From Flavilitoribacter nigricans DSM 23189 = NBRC 102662 (GTDB lineage: Bacteria; Bacteroidota; Bacteroidia; Chitinophagales; Saprospiraceae), in contig NZ_PDUD01000044.1 of assembly GCF_002646595.1 (NCBI RefSeq), positions 45,598 through 109,597 on the forward strand: a stretch of DNA of 64,000 nucleotides. Direction: 5' to 3'. The notes below the pieces were generated by a model that worked only from the letters and a program-made list of their open reading frames with translations, was not told the origin of the DNA and ran no database searches. Positions within the stretch are counted from its first letter, which is position 1. Each line of letters begins with the position of its first letter. Position numbers and translations under genes: made by a program. Shown here piece after piece: positions 27,758-37,239 of the stretch.

Positions 27758-27789
27758 CCCGGAAAAGCGATTCCGTCACTTTTCCCGGG
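27758..27789 (-). terminator. Hairpin downstream of propeller-type kinase
   Basis: cccggaaaag (27758-27767) pairs with cttttcccggg (27779-27789) with a one-base bulge and an 11-nt loop. It follows the kinase stop on the minus strand and is followed by the AT-rich atattttgg, so it is a terminator or attenuator candidate before the pseudo-receiver. Confidence 0.35.
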
Positions 27790-27824
27790 CCTGATCATCC
27801 TTACTGTTCCGGATCAGTCTAAAC

Positions 27825-30800
27825 TTACAGCGGTAAGTTGAGGACCACGCGGGTGCCGGCCGCTTCGCCGTCCTGATCGTAGAGATCCGTGATCTCCACA
27901 TTGGCACCGGCATTGTACAATTCGTTGATCATCCGGATACGGTCTTCGGTGATCCGCATCCCGAAGGAGCGGCGCTTGGAAGAGCGGTGGGCTTCCAGCT
28001 CACGGGCGCGGGCCCGGCCCACCCCGTTATCTTCCACCAGGCAGGATAGATATGCTCCCTGCTGCCGGATGGTTATGGATAACTTACCGCCCTGCTTTTT
28101 GTGCATCAATCCGTGCCAGATCGAATTCTCCACGAAGGGCTGGATCATCATCGGTGGTATTTCTATGCCTTCCGGGTCGATCTGATCGTCCAACCGGATC
28201 TCGTAGTCGAAATTGCCGTTAAACCGCAGGTTTTCCATTTCCAGATACAGTCGCAGGGCTTCGAGTTCTTCATTGAGCGGGACGAAACTGACCCGGGAGT
28301 TCTGCAGGGTCAGCCGCATGAGCTGGGAGAAGTTGCCGAGGTACTCCGACGCTTTGGCAATATCGTTCTTGATGATGTAATGATCGATGGAGTTGAGGCA
28401 GTTGAAGAGAAAATGTGGATTCATTTGCGCTTTCAGGGCGCTGAGTTTCTCGTCGGCCAGTTTTCTTTCGAAGGCTACCCGGGTTTTCGCTTCCCGGCGG
28501 ATCTGATTCACCCGGTAGCGGTAGATATTGTAAGCCGCCAGTCCCAGAACGAGTATCATCAGCGTGCGGAACCACCAGGTGCTCCACCAGGGAGGCTGGA
28601 TCTTGATCTGAACGAATTTGCCGGCTTCGTTCCACACGCCGTCACAGTTGGCGGCCGATACCCGGAATGTGTATTCTCCCGGCCGCAGACTGGTATAGCG
28701 GGCCTCGTGACGGCTGCCGGCGTAGACCCAGGCTTCGTCGTAGGGATCCAGGCGATAGCGGTACAGGTTTTGGGAAGGATCTCCGAAGTGGAGCCCCACG
28801 AATTCAAAGGTCAGGTCATTTTCGTTATATCCCAGTTTAATTTCCTGCTCTGGTTCCCATCCGGGCGGTAGCTTTTCCAATTGTTCCGGTTCACCCCGGC
28901 GGAGGATCTTTAATCCGGTCAGCGCCACGCGGGGAGGGGTCAGGTTTTGGACCATCTGGCCGGGATTGACGAGCACCACTCCTCTGGGGCCACCGAAGAA
29001 CATCCGGCCCCGTGCATCCTGAAAGGCGCTTCCGATGTTGAAGCTATTTCCCGGCAGGCCGTCCGATGCGTCGTAATTGATAAACTGCCCGGTTTCGGGA
29101 TTGAAATGGGCCAGACCGTTCCCGGTGCTGATCCACAACCAGCCCGCCGCGTCTTCCAGGATCGCAAATACGGTATTGCTGGGTAGGCCTTCCGCGTGGG
29201 TAAAGGCCTCGACCATCGCTCCCGTTTCGGGATGAAAGCGGATCAGGCCCCGATCGTTGGTACCCACCCAAAAATGGCCGTCGGCCGCCGGATGCACCCA
29301 GTTGGAACCGATCCCCTTGAGAAAGGGAATGGATTCGCCGGAAGCCGGATCGAAACGATAGAGGGCGTCGAGGTAGGTGCTGAGCCAGAGCATCCCATCC
29401 TCATCTTCAAAGATGTGGTGGATCCGGCTATCGCTGGCCGTTATTTCTCCGGCATAATCGAAGGCCTGATATTTTCCGGTTTTGGGATCAAAGCGGTACA
29501 AGTTGCTGTCCCAGCTACCCACCCACAGATAGCCCTGCCGGTCTTCGTAGATGGTCAGGACGGTATTGCCGCGGAAACTGCCGCTGCTCCCCATTTGCTC
29601 CATAAAATGCCGGAAGCTTTCGACGACGGGGCCGGTAAGGTCCATGCCCTGGTCGGTACCCACCCAGAGTTGGCCCTTGCTGTCGTGCCGGACGGCCCAG
29701 ATCGTATTGCCGTTCAGACTGCCGGGATCGGCAGGCTGGTGCAGCCAGGAGGCTACCTCACCGCTGCGCAGGTCGATCCGGTTGAGTCCGCCCTGCTGGG
29801 TGCCCACCCACAGCAATTCTGGCGTCTCATCAAAACTTGAGATCCCCGAAATAAAGGAATGGCTCAGCCCATCGGGATCCTCCCGGAAAGTGCGGAATTT
29901 TTTCGCGAATGGATTGACCTTCTGCAGGCCCGATGCGTGCGAAGCGATCCAGAGGATGCCGGAGCGATCGATGAAGAAAGACCAGACTTCATCGGTCGCC
30001 AGACTTTCTTCATCCGTAGGATCGTTGGCGTAGGCCTGCAGGGCTCCCGTACTCAGATCGTAACGGTGCAGACCACCGTTGTAGGTGCCGATCCAGAGCC
30101 CTCCCTGGCGATCTTCCCCGATCAGGGTAACGGGCGGACAGGCCGACCAGGGACCGGGATCGCCAATTGGGGCGCGGATGGACAACTCCGCACTGGGTAA
30201 CCGCATCATGTTGTCGGTACTGGGATCGAGGCGGTGCAGGCCGCTCTGGCAGGTGCCGATCCAGATCATGCCCTGTTCATCTTCGTGCAGCGCACTGACC
30301 CGGTCATCGATCAGGCTCTGCGCATCGTTCAGATCGTGACGGTAGGTCTTTACTTCGCCGGTTTCGGGATGGAGTTTAAATAGTCCGGCGCCGGTGATCG
30401 TGGGGTTGAAGGGCTCACCGGTCCCGATCCAGACGTTTCCTTCCCGGTCGCCCAGGATGACCCGTACTTCTTCATTCAACAGGGAATGGGATCCGGCTTC
30501 GCTACCGAGGAAGCGTTCGAACTGGTTGGATACCGGATCAAACCGAAAGAGGTCTCCGGCCTGCGTGCCGACCCAGAGGTCTCCCCGGCTATCTTCCGCC
30601 ATAGCGTTCACCTGACCGAGCAGCTTTTGATCGTCCGCCCCGTTGACAAAGCGGATCCTTTCGAAAGCGTCGCGGTCCGGATGGTAGCGATTGATGCCAT
30701 CCCAGGTGCCGACCCACAGCCGGCCGCTCCGGTCCACCAGCAGGCACTCGATACGGTTGTTGGTCAGCGTGGTCGAATCACCGGGATCGGTGCGGTAGGC

Positions 30801-31052
30801 ACGCACTTCGTAGCCGTCGTAACGCGCCAGACCTTCCCAGGTAGCGATCCAAAGAAAACCCGCCGAATCCTGCACCACGGCATTGGTGCTGTTGTTGGGT
30901 AGCCCTTCAACGGTGGTAAGGGATTCAAAACGCAGGATGGGTTGCACGGCACCGGTTTGGCCGAGCAGTGGAGCAATGGAAAACAACAGTATTGCCGGTA
31001 GTACCCAAACTCCTTGCATCTTCAAACGAAATTGCCCGGGGAGTATATTCAT
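27825..31052 (-). CDS. Two-component regulator propeller / Y_Y_Y / LytS-type sensor histidine kinase
   Basis: 1075 residues; ATG at 31019 (MQGVW, giving a cleaner signal peptide) is an alternative start. About residues 35-740 are two seven-bladed propellers of Reg_prop repeats with recurring DxxGxLWxGT/GLxR patterns. A Y_Y_Y domain (about 755-820, LYRYRLDPYDEAW) is followed by one TM helix near 830. The C-terminal LytS-like kinase has His880 in QMNPHFLFNCLNSI, PPMMIQPFVENSIWHG and VEDNGVGR. It lacks the fused receiver and AraC domain of hybrid HTCS proteins, so its output partner must be separate; no LytTR regulator is adjacent. Probably senses a polymer or oligosaccharide in the periplasm. 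Confidence 0.93.
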   Translation of the reverse strand: MNILPGQFRLKMQGVWVLPAILLFSIAPLLGQTGAVQPILRFESLTTVEGLPNNSTNAVVQDSAGFLWIATWEGLARYDGYEVRAYRTDPGDSTTLTNNRIECLLVDRSGRLWVGTWDGINRYHPDRDAFERIRFVNGADDQKLLGQVNAMAEDSRGDLWVGTQAGDLFRFDPVSNQFERFLGSEAGSHSLLNEEVRVILGDREGNVWIGTGEPFNPTITGAGLFKLHPETGEVKTYRHDLNDAQSLIDDRVSALHEDEQGMIWIGTCQSGLHRLDPSTDNMMRLPSAELSIRAPIGDPGPWSACPPVTLIGEDRQGGLWIGTYNGGLHRYDLSTGALQAYANDPTDEESLATDEVWSFFIDRSGILWIASHASGLQKVNPFAKKFRTFREDPDGLSHSFISGISSFDETPELLWVGTQQGGLNRIDLRSGEVASWLHQPADPGSLNGNTIWAVRHDSKGQLWVGTDQGMDLTGPVVESFRHFMEQMGSSGSFRGNTVLTIYEDRQGYLWVGSWDSNLYRFDPKTGKYQAFDYAGEITASDSRIHHIFEDEDGMLWLSTYLDALYRFDPASGESIPFLKGIGSNWVHPAADGHFWVGTNDRGLIRFHPETGAMVEAFTHAEGLPSNTVFAILEDAAGWLWISTGNGLAHFNPETGQFINYDASDGLPGNSFNIGSAFQDARGRMFFGGPRGVVLVNPGQMVQNLTPPRVALTGLKILRRGEPEQLEKLPPGWEPEQEIKLGYNENDLTFEFVGLHFGDPSQNLYRYRLDPYDEAWVYAGSRHEARYTSLRPGEYTFRVSAANCDGVWNEAGKFVQIKIQPPWWSTWWFRTLMILVLGLAAYNIYRYRVNQIRREAKTRVAFERKLADEKLSALKAQMNPHFLFNCLNSIDHYIIKNDIAKASEYLGNFSQLMRLTLQNSRVSFVPLNEELEALRLYLEMENLRFNGNFDYEIRLDDQIDPEGIEIPPMMIQPFVENSIWHGLMHKKQGGKLSITIRQQGAYLSCLVEDNGVGRARARELEAHRSSKRRSFGMRITEDRIRMINELYNAGANVEITDLYDQDGEAAGTRVVLNLPL

Positions 31053-31345
31053 TGAATTCGATTGATGGTATCCAATGTTAAAGATACAAAGTTAACGGCT
31101 TGGTTGCAGAAGCTGATCCCGGGAGGTGCTCACCGCGGTTCCGGCTATCTGCCCGTCTATCCCCGCCATTGTAAAAAAAAGAATATTTTCAGTGGCTAAG
31201 ATCGGAAACCGAAGCAGGGGACAGGTGCAATTTTCAATCATATACCTGGATATTTCCTGCATTGGAGGGTTATTAGCGGTTTTTGTTCTAAAAATAAAGA
31301 GAGGAGGAGTGAACCATACAAATGGTACTTTTCGTGGTATAAACG

Positions 31346-31930
31346 ATGAAAATGAATAAACGAGCCAGGAAGCTGAAATGGATCGGATCTTTGGGAGGGC
31401 CATCGGTGATCATTGGTGCTCCTTTGCTCAAACTTTGGAGTGGGATCGGCTCCGTCGAAGGGGCCGGGAGGGGGGAATACGAAGAAGTGGAGGATTCCAT
31501 GGATCCCCAACAGAGTCACTATGGATTAGCGTGTAGCGTAGAAGATCCCATTGCGTCCGTCCGGATCGCTGAAGGTGGCGATGCCGTTATCGTGATCGGT
31601 GATCTTCCGGATTTAATGACGGTCATCGGCGAAAGTCGATACGGGAATAAAATTATCGCCAAGTGGGATTATGGAGATAGTACGGAGGAATTTGAAAGCT
31701 TTCTGGATTATGAGCGGCTGAACCAACTCAATGGCTGGACCATTAATTTCGACATTCAGCTGGAGGACCGGAAGTTTTATTTATTAGACGCCACGGTATC
31801 CGGATTCGATCTTTTCGGGCAGGACGTCATCATCTTTTATCTGCAGCCCGGCCATTATCAGGTCTCGACCCTGCAATACCAGCCGAACGACCGAACGTCC
31901 ATGCTGCTGCACCGGATCAGGAGGAATTGA
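31346..31930 (+). CDS. Imm21-like immunity protein
   Basis: 194 residues (ATG at 31352 also possible), no signal peptide, so cytoplasmic. The pattern matches what I know of immunity protein 21 of polymorphic toxin systems: N-terminal LKWIGSLGGP, an LWSG segment about 30-33, HYGLACSV (about 58-65), DAVIVIGDLPDLMTV (about 75-89), a KWDYGD segment, and a C-terminal YLLDATVSGFD ... LQPGHYQVSTLQY. Such proteins neutralise a cognate toxin domain. No toxin gene with a recognisable nuclease or pore domain lies next to it, so it is an orphan here. Assignment is by motif memory, not by a search. Confidence 0.65.
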   Translation: MKMNKRARKLKWIGSLGGPSVIIGAPLLKLWSGIGSVEGAGRGEYEEVEDSMDPQQSHYGLACSVEDPIASVRIAEGGDAVIVIGDLPDLMTVIGESRYGNKIIAKWDYGDSTEEFESFLDYERLNQLNGWTINFDIQLEDRKFYLLDATVSGFDLFGQDVIIFYLQPGHYQVSTLQYQPNDRTSMLLHRIRRN

Positions 31931-31967
31931 GGATCTGTACGGTGCCGATTTCATTTGCCGAAGTAAG

Positions 31968-31995
31968 CTGCCACCGCCCGGGCAGACGGTGGCAG
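31968..31995. terminator. Bidirectional terminator between Imm21-like gene and serine hydrolase
   Basis: Perfect 9-bp stem ctgccaccg (31968-31976) / cggtggcag (31987-31995) with a 10-nt loop in the 84-bp convergent gap, followed rightward by attattagg. Confidence 0.5.
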
Positions 31996-32014
31996 ATTAT
32001 TAGGTCCAGCCCCT

Positions 32015-33652
32015 TTATTCCGTCTTTACGAACTGCACATTCCGGATCCGGTCCCCATTCAGAAGCAGCCCCTGGTCTTTACAAAATTCCAGGGTATAGT
32101 TTCCCGCCAGTATACTGCCTGGTGTCAGCAAAAGCCCGGGGACCTCGTAGGTGCCGATCTTCACCGCATAATCCCTGTCGCCCGTAGTCTTGATCTCCAC
32201 GGTAGTACCGGTCTCCCGGTTGGCGTAGACACCGTTCAGCGTCTCGGGTACGAAACCGGTGAAATCGGCTTCGATCTTGCTCAGGGTGTAGGGTGCATGC
32301 GTAGGGTAATAGGCCGTCACCGTCCATACGCCCGCTTCGTCTCTTTTAAATTCCTGCTTAAAATCCGGATCATTTGCCTGGTGAAAAATGCCCTGAGCTT
32401 CCCGTTCCAGTCGGACATCATTGCGGCCCCATCGAATGAGATACAGACCGTCTTCTTTTTCCTGGAACCGGAAGGTGGTTCCGGACGCGTCGCGGTAGAT
32501 ACCGCATACTTCCTCTCCGGTAATTGCGTCTCCGATGCCCCGAGGAGCGGTTAGGTAGCCAGCTTGGTCCTCATCGATGGACAGGAGCACATCGGCGATC
32601 TGCTGATTTTGGTCCACCACTATGGTTTTACCACTATTGCTGAGGGTAATGAGGGAGAGGTTTTGCTCCGGAAACCGCAGGACCGTAGCTTTCCAGGCGC
32701 CGGTGCCACCGTGGTGAAAAACTACTGGATGGTCTTTATACGTAGAGAATTCGAGCCCGTAGCCGTAGTCCAGATCATCGAGTATCCTTTCCTGGGAAAG
32801 CTCAATGACCTCGCTACTCAGGTAGTCCGAGCTTCGGGTTTGCAGGATCTGCTCAAATCGCAACTGATCGGGTAGGGTAGTGAAGAGGTTGCCGTCGCCG
32901 ACTGCATTCCAGATCCATTCGTAGCCGGTCCAGGTATTAAAATTGAAATAAGGCCGGGCAATGGGATCCTCGATGCGCGTGTAATCCGGCTCAAAGTGGG
33001 TGTCGGGCATCCCGAGTTTCCGAAACATTTGATCCAGATAGTCGGTAAATGGCCGTTCCGTAACTTGGGCAACAACCTCCGCCAGAAGGATGTAATTGGA
33101 ATTTGAATAGAGGTAATCGGTACCGGGTTCAAAATTCAGGCCCTGTTGTTTTTCCAGGATCCGGATCACGTCTTGATTATCCAGCGTTTTTTTCCACCAG
33201 GTGATGTTTTGCAGACTCAACAGCTCGTATATGTCGCGGATGCCGCTCGTGTGGGTCAGCAGGTGTTTGATCTGGATCTTTCCCGGCACTTCCTCCAGCA
33301 GGTCCGGGAAGAATTTCCGGAGGTCATCTTCCAGGCTGAGCCGGCCGGCATCTACCAGCGTCAGTACGGCGAGTGCAGTGTACTGTTTGGCGGTGGAGGC
33401 AATATTGAAGCGTGTGTCCTTCCCGATCTTCAGCTCTTTTTCGAGATTCGCATAGCCCGCATATTGCGTATAGGTGACCTGGCCGTTTTGTACGATCCCA
33501 AAAGCGACGCCGGGCGCTCCTTCCGGAACATCCCTGGTTACCAGCGCCGCTATGGCCTTTTGCTGGTCCGGGCTGAGCGGTGTTTGCGGGTAAACTTCCA
33601 GAACGATTGAGCACAGTACTAAAATAAGTAGGGTGATTTTTCCTTTAAACAT
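32015..33652 (-). CDS. Secreted beta-lactamase-fold serine hydrolase (peptidase S12 family)
   Basis: 545 residues from the ATG at 33652, which begins a signal peptide (to about YPQ, residue 23); an in-frame ATG at 33718 adds a non-signal extension. Class C beta-lactamase/DD-peptidase fold: catalytic S86-T-A-K89, Y182-S-N184 and HHGGTGAW (the KTG-equivalent HxG) around residue 315. The remaining ~200 C-terminal residues form one or two small beta domains. Likely a D-aminopeptidase, esterase or peptidoglycan-related hydrolase rather than an antibiotic-resistance enzyme. It lies 62 bp downstream of the AraC-type regulator gene on the same strand and is probably its cotranscribed neighbour. Confidence 0.9.
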   Translation of the reverse strand: MFKGKITLLILVLCSIVLEVYPQTPLSPDQQKAIAALVTRDVPEGAPGVAFGIVQNGQVTYTQYAGYANLEKELKIGKDTRFNIASTAKQYTALAVLTLVDAGRLSLEDDLRKFFPDLLEEVPGKIQIKHLLTHTSGIRDIYELLSLQNITWWKKTLDNQDVIRILEKQQGLNFEPGTDYLYSNSNYILLAEVVAQVTERPFTDYLDQMFRKLGMPDTHFEPDYTRIEDPIARPYFNFNTWTGYEWIWNAVGDGNLFTTLPDQLRFEQILQTRSSDYLSSEVIELSQERILDDLDYGYGLEFSTYKDHPVVFHHGGTGAWKATVLRFPEQNLSLITLSNSGKTIVVDQNQQIADVLLSIDEDQAGYLTAPRGIGDAITGEEVCGIYRDASGTTFRFQEKEDGLYLIRWGRNDVRLEREAQGIFHQANDPDFKQEFKRDEAGVWTVTAYYPTHAPYTLSKIEADFTGFVPETLNGVYANRETGTTVEIKTTGDRDYAVKIGTYEVPGLLLTPGSILAGNYTLEFCKDQGLLLNGDRIRNVQFVKTE

Positions 33653-33714
33653 AATTTTGATTTGGTTGAATTTTGGGCAAATATTGGCAGAAAAGCCGCG
33701 CTCTGCGCTCCAAA

Positions 33715-34914
33715 TCACGATTTGGCACCACCTTGACGGTGCTTTCGTACATATTCGTTAGGGCTCAGCCCGAGCTGTTTTTTAAAAGCTCGATTGAAGG
33801 TAGACTTGGAATTAAATCCACAGGAAATGGCAATGCCGAGCAGGGTGTGTTGTTCGTGCGTACCCGCTTCGATCTCCTGCAGGAAGGCTTCGATCCGGAA
33901 CCGGTTCACATAGTCGTTGAAATTTAGGCCCGTTCCCTTATTGATGGCCTGGGAAATATTCTTGGAAGTGGTCTGGAGATGTTCCGCTAAGCCGGAAAGG
34001 GTCAGCGTGGAATTTTGGTACAAGTGATCCCGGTGCATAATCTGCTCAATCCGCCTGACCAGCTGAACGTGGTCTTCACTTAAGGCCTCACTTTCGGATG
34101 CTTCCCGGGTGGTAGCGTCGGTCGTCGCAATTGCGGGCGGCATCACTTCCGGGACCAGGTTACGCAATCCGAGCGAGGTGCTCAGCAAGATACTTTGCCG
34201 ATAGCCCCGGATGGCTAAAAAATACCCCACTATGGAGATGGACAGATAATACCAGAATTTGCGGCCGAATTCACCCCATTCGGGATTGATGATGAAGAAC
34301 AAAGCCCGCAGGATAAGGATAAGCAAAAAGATCAGTAAAAAATTGCGGACCCAATTGTAGGCTACTTCCTCCGCGTAGCTGAGTTGATCGAATATCTGCC
34401 GGCGGTAGCGCTGGTAGAGTCGCAGACTCAGCAAAAAATAGGTGATCATGGAGATGAAGCCGGCGATCTGATACCAGAGATCAAAATCTTTATCCCGCCC
34501 GTCCTGATAAAAGTACACCTGATCGAACAGGAAAACATCGAAAATAAATACCACCAGGCTATAGAGTAGATACAGACTGCCCGGTAAAAAATGAAGTTGG
34601 TCCCGTTTGCTCGGGGAATATTCGGGATACAAGAGGGTTTTCAGATAAAATAAAAAGACGGGACCGATAAACAGGATCTGCTGTAGCGGCAGGTAGAAAA
34701 GCGTCTCCCGGTATCCATCCATACCGTACCATCCGGCATAACCCAGCATAAAGGGCGAAATATACAGCGCCACCAGCACGAGCACCAGGCTCAGCCATTG
34801 AGCTGATCTTAATCTGTGTTCCAATCCCAGTTTCAGGATAAGTGCACCGGACACTACGAGGTGAAAGAAGAAAACCAGTAAAATTGAACTATATGGCCCG
34901 AAACCGAACTTCAT
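33715..34914 (-). CDS. Membrane-anchored AraC-family transcriptional regulator
   Basis: 399 residues. Seven to eight hydrophobic helices between residues 8 and 255 (for instance ILLVFFFHLVVSGALIL and FLLIFLLILILRALFFII), a linker rich in Ala/Thr/Glu, then an AraC-type double helix-turn-helix from about 300 to 392: LAEHLQTTSKNISQAINKG and LGIAISCGFNSKSTFNRAFK with the closing LGLSPNEYVR. This 7TM-AraC layout is common in Bacteroidota and is thought to couple an envelope signal directly to transcription. Encoded just upstream of the serine hydrolase, which it may control. Confidence 0.92.
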   Translation of the reverse strand: MKFGFGPYSSILLVFFFHLVVSGALILKLGLEHRLRSAQWLSLVLVLVALYISPFMLGYAGWYGMDGYRETLFYLPLQQILFIGPVFLFYLKTLLYPEYSPSKRDQLHFLPGSLYLLYSLVVFIFDVFLFDQVYFYQDGRDKDFDLWYQIAGFISMITYFLLSLRLYQRYRRQIFDQLSYAEEVAYNWVRNFLLIFLLILILRALFFIINPEWGEFGRKFWYYLSISIVGYFLAIRGYRQSILLSTSLGLRNLVPEVMPPAIATTDATTREASESEALSEDHVQLVRRIEQIMHRDHLYQNSTLTLSGLAEHLQTTSKNISQAINKGTGLNFNDYVNRFRIEAFLQEIEAGTHEQHTLLGIAISCGFNSKSTFNRAFKKQLGLSPNEYVRKHRQGGAKS

Positions 34915-35028
34915 AGGAAATACTGAAATTTAGCCCGGACAGAGATCAATTGATCGACTGTTCAATTGCTGTAGCCGGGTTCCAATACGCTTTTCAGTAC
35001 CAAACAATCGAACCCCCAAACGGTTGAA

Positions 35029-35946
35029 TCATCCAATCATCTGATGAATCCCCTCCCGATAACTCGTGATCGCAAATGACGGGAATTTCTTTTTGAATTT
35101 ATCGGAAACGAAAATATTGTCGTGCCGGTAGCGGGGAAGTAACTCCTGTAATTCCCGCAGGCGGCTGCTGAACAGGCCACCTAGTTTAAACTGCCACATT
35201 TTTACGACCGAATATTTGAGATCCTGCCCCGATATCTCGGAAGCCATGTCGATCAGTTCGCGGTAGGTGGGACGGTCATCGTCGCAGGGCAGATGCCAGG
35301 TTTGCTGATAGGCTTCCGGTGTATTGCCAAGCAGGGCCATGGCGCGACTGGCATCCGGCGTCCAGATTAAAGTTCGCCGGGTATCGTCCCTGAGCGGTAC
35401 TCTTGGGGATCTGCTTTCCGCAATGCGATCAAAGATCAGGGTATTGGTAATACTTTGCGTTTTATTTGGCCCGTAAAATTCGGGTGCCCGGCAGATCACC
35501 GCTTCTATGGATTGACGGCTTATTTCCTGTAACACCATTTCCGCCATTGCTGCTCGCACACTTGATTTCCGACCGATTGGCACGAAGGGGCTCTCCTCGG
35601 TTTGCGGCTCACTGGTCTTGGCGTACATATACGTATTGTCGAAAAAGACCAATTTGCAACGGTGCTTTTTGCAAGCCGCGATGACGTTTTGCATCATCGT
35701 GGGAAACTGCTCTTCCCACATTTGCGAGTTCATGGGAAGGCCAACGGTAAAATAGGCGATATCACTACCCTCAACTGCTTTTTCAGTCGCCTGACCATCC
35801 AGCAGATTAGCGGAAAAAAGTTGATCGGTTGGCTGTACTTTTTTTGGATTTCGACTGACCAGCCGAATTGCTTGGGTATGGTTTCGGTACAATTCCCGGG
35901 TCAGTTCTTCGGCAATCTGGCCGTTTGCGCCAAGTACGGTTTGCAT
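35029..35946 (-). CDS. NAD(P)-dependent epimerase/dehydratase-type oxidoreductase
   Basis: 305 residues. The N-terminal Rossmann turn is GANGQIA (5-11), followed by LVSRNPKK, the usual position of a cofactor-selecting Arg, then FFDNTYMYA (about 104-112) and VICRAPEFYGPN (about 152-163), typical of atypical or extended SDRs of the NmrA/epimerase kind. The YxxxK pair is not obvious, so catalysis is uncertain. Soluble, single-gene unit; function not assignable beyond an NAD(P)-binding SDR. Confidence 0.85.
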   Translation of the reverse strand: MQTVLGANGQIAEELTRELYRNHTQAIRLVSRNPKKVQPTDQLFSANLLDGQATEKAVEGSDIAYFTVGLPMNSQMWEEQFPTMMQNVIAACKKHRCKLVFFDNTYMYAKTSEPQTEESPFVPIGRKSSVRAAMAEMVLQEISRQSIEAVICRAPEFYGPNKTQSITNTLIFDRIAESRSPRVPLRDDTRRTLIWTPDASRAMALLGNTPEAYQQTWHLPCDDDRPTYRELIDMASEISGQDLKYSVVKMWQFKLGGLFSSRLRELQELLPRYRHDNIFVSDKFKKKFPSFAITSYREGIHQMIG

Positions 35947-36055
35947 ATTTATGATGATTCTGTGTTAGTAGATCGTATTCAGGCGTGGTGCTAACGATTA
36001 GTCGACCCACGCTTTATGGAGCAAACAGTCTCTTATCCCCATATTAAACCGATCA

Positions 36056-36649
36056 TTACAATTGAGGCCAGGGAGTTGATTTGGAGGCCGGGTATTTGTT
36101 GTGCCACAGTCCGAAAAACTCCAGCTCCGCATTTACTTTTTCAATGGGGAAAGTAATCGGATCAAATCCTTCCTCCGCGTCGTTCGCCCAAAATGCCGAA
36201 TCCGGATGTTGCGGATTGTTCCTAGCCTCCAACAGGCATAAATAGCGATCGATCCCGCCACTGTTTTCCGTCGGACAACGGCCGGCTCCCGCGATACATT
36301 CCGGGGCCGTCAGCATTCCACCACTGATCGATTCCAGCTTAAGCAGATGTTGCCAGTGATCTCCGAAATCGTAAAGATATTCCAGGTGATCCTGGGGCTT
36401 TAAACGAAAATCTTTGAGGCGCAGGGTCGTTTCATCTTCCGGTTCCGTGGTCTCATCGTCAATCCCGAGTACCATACCGACGCGCCGGCTCTGGATGGAA
36501 AATTCGTGCAAATGATAATTTTTCCAACCCATAACCAGCTGAATAACCTGGTGAAAACGGTCGAAGCGATAATCTTCGGTTACCCGAAAACGACGCCAGA
36601 TCGGAAAACTACAGCCGGGAAGGCTGATATGAAATTGAAAAATACGCAT
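36056..36649 (-). CDS. pRiA4b ORF-3 family protein
   Basis: 197 residues from the ATG at 36649 (MRIFQFHISL); the frame extends to 36694 without improvement. It shows the plasmid pRiA4b ORF-3 pattern: PIWRRFRVTEDYRFDRFHQVIQLVMGW near the N-terminus with HLHEF, and LEYLYDFGDHWQHLLKLE in the middle. The C-terminal part (CIAGAGRCPTENSGG) has two Cys residues. The biochemical role of the family is unknown; members are widespread and often near mobile DNA. Here the upstream side carries an inverted-repeat-bounded segment. Confidence 0.85.
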   Translation of the reverse strand: MRIFQFHISLPGCSFPIWRRFRVTEDYRFDRFHQVIQLVMGWKNYHLHEFSIQSRRVGMVLGIDDETTEPEDETTLRLKDFRLKPQDHLEYLYDFGDHWQHLLKLESISGGMLTAPECIAGAGRCPTENSGGIDRYLCLLEARNNPQHPDSAFWANDAEEGFDPITFPIEKVNAELEFFGLWHNKYPASKSTPWPQL

Positions 36650-36671
36650 AACATCTGGACTTAAGGAGTGA

Positions 36672-36830
36672 TTAAGAGCCTCTCCAAAAACCATCCTTTG
36701 GTCTTAAAATAACCATCAATGGAACCTCATTTCCTCTTCCGTAGCGCTGCTACGAAACTCGAAACTGACTTCGTGAGCACCCAGATCTGGTCATTTTCGA
36801 CAGCAAAAACGGTTGCTGAATAGGCTCTAA
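36672..36830. repeat. Segment bounded by short inverted repeats (MITE-like candidate)
   Basis: Bounded by ttaagagcc (36672-36680) and ggctctaa (36823-36830), which are inverted with one indel. Inside is a small hairpin, gtagc-gct-gctac (about 36737-36751), and no gene. It lies immediately upstream of the pRiA4b ORF-3 family gene. Only one copy is in the window. Confidence 0.3.
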
Positions 36831-37239
36831 GCCGTATTCAATAATTGATCCTTCCTGCCTGCATTTTCTCCGTTGGAAAAAAAGAGCATAGCACACAGTT
36901 GTACACTGCAGCTCAGTAGAAGGAAGTCCTTTAGTCTCTAGTAGGAAGCATGGAATATGCGAAAGATAGGTAGTCAATATAGTTATAACAGGTAGAGTTG
37001 CTGAAAGTTTGGATAGAACAAGAGTTTAAATTTCAGTGTCTACCGCGAGCCGGCGGCAGGTATTTAACCGCATCGGTCCGGTCGCCCTCGAACTGCCCAC
37101 ATATTCCTGTGGTTTTTCGTACGCTCAGCCCATCTAATTTTGTACCTGATAATCCGCATTCACCAATTTCCTTCAACCAGGATACGGGTTCGTATTCTGT
37201 TAAGGGGAATCATTTCCACAGCTCATAATCTTCAAACTT
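36831..37239. other. Intergenic region before the giant T9SS cargo gene
   Basis: About 400 bp without a credible gene; short frames on both strands lack coding character. It must hold the promoter of the 37240 gene. No repeat or structured element recognised. Confidence 0.3.

Noticed and set aside
28101..28871. 256-codon frame antisense to the propeller kinase gene
   Set aside because: Lies opposite the TM and kinase domains with their conserved motifs.
27825..31052. Propeller kinase as the regulator of the polysaccharide locus
   Set aside because: It is more than 10 kb away, lacks the fused AraC output of hybrid PUL regulators, and unrelated operons lie between.
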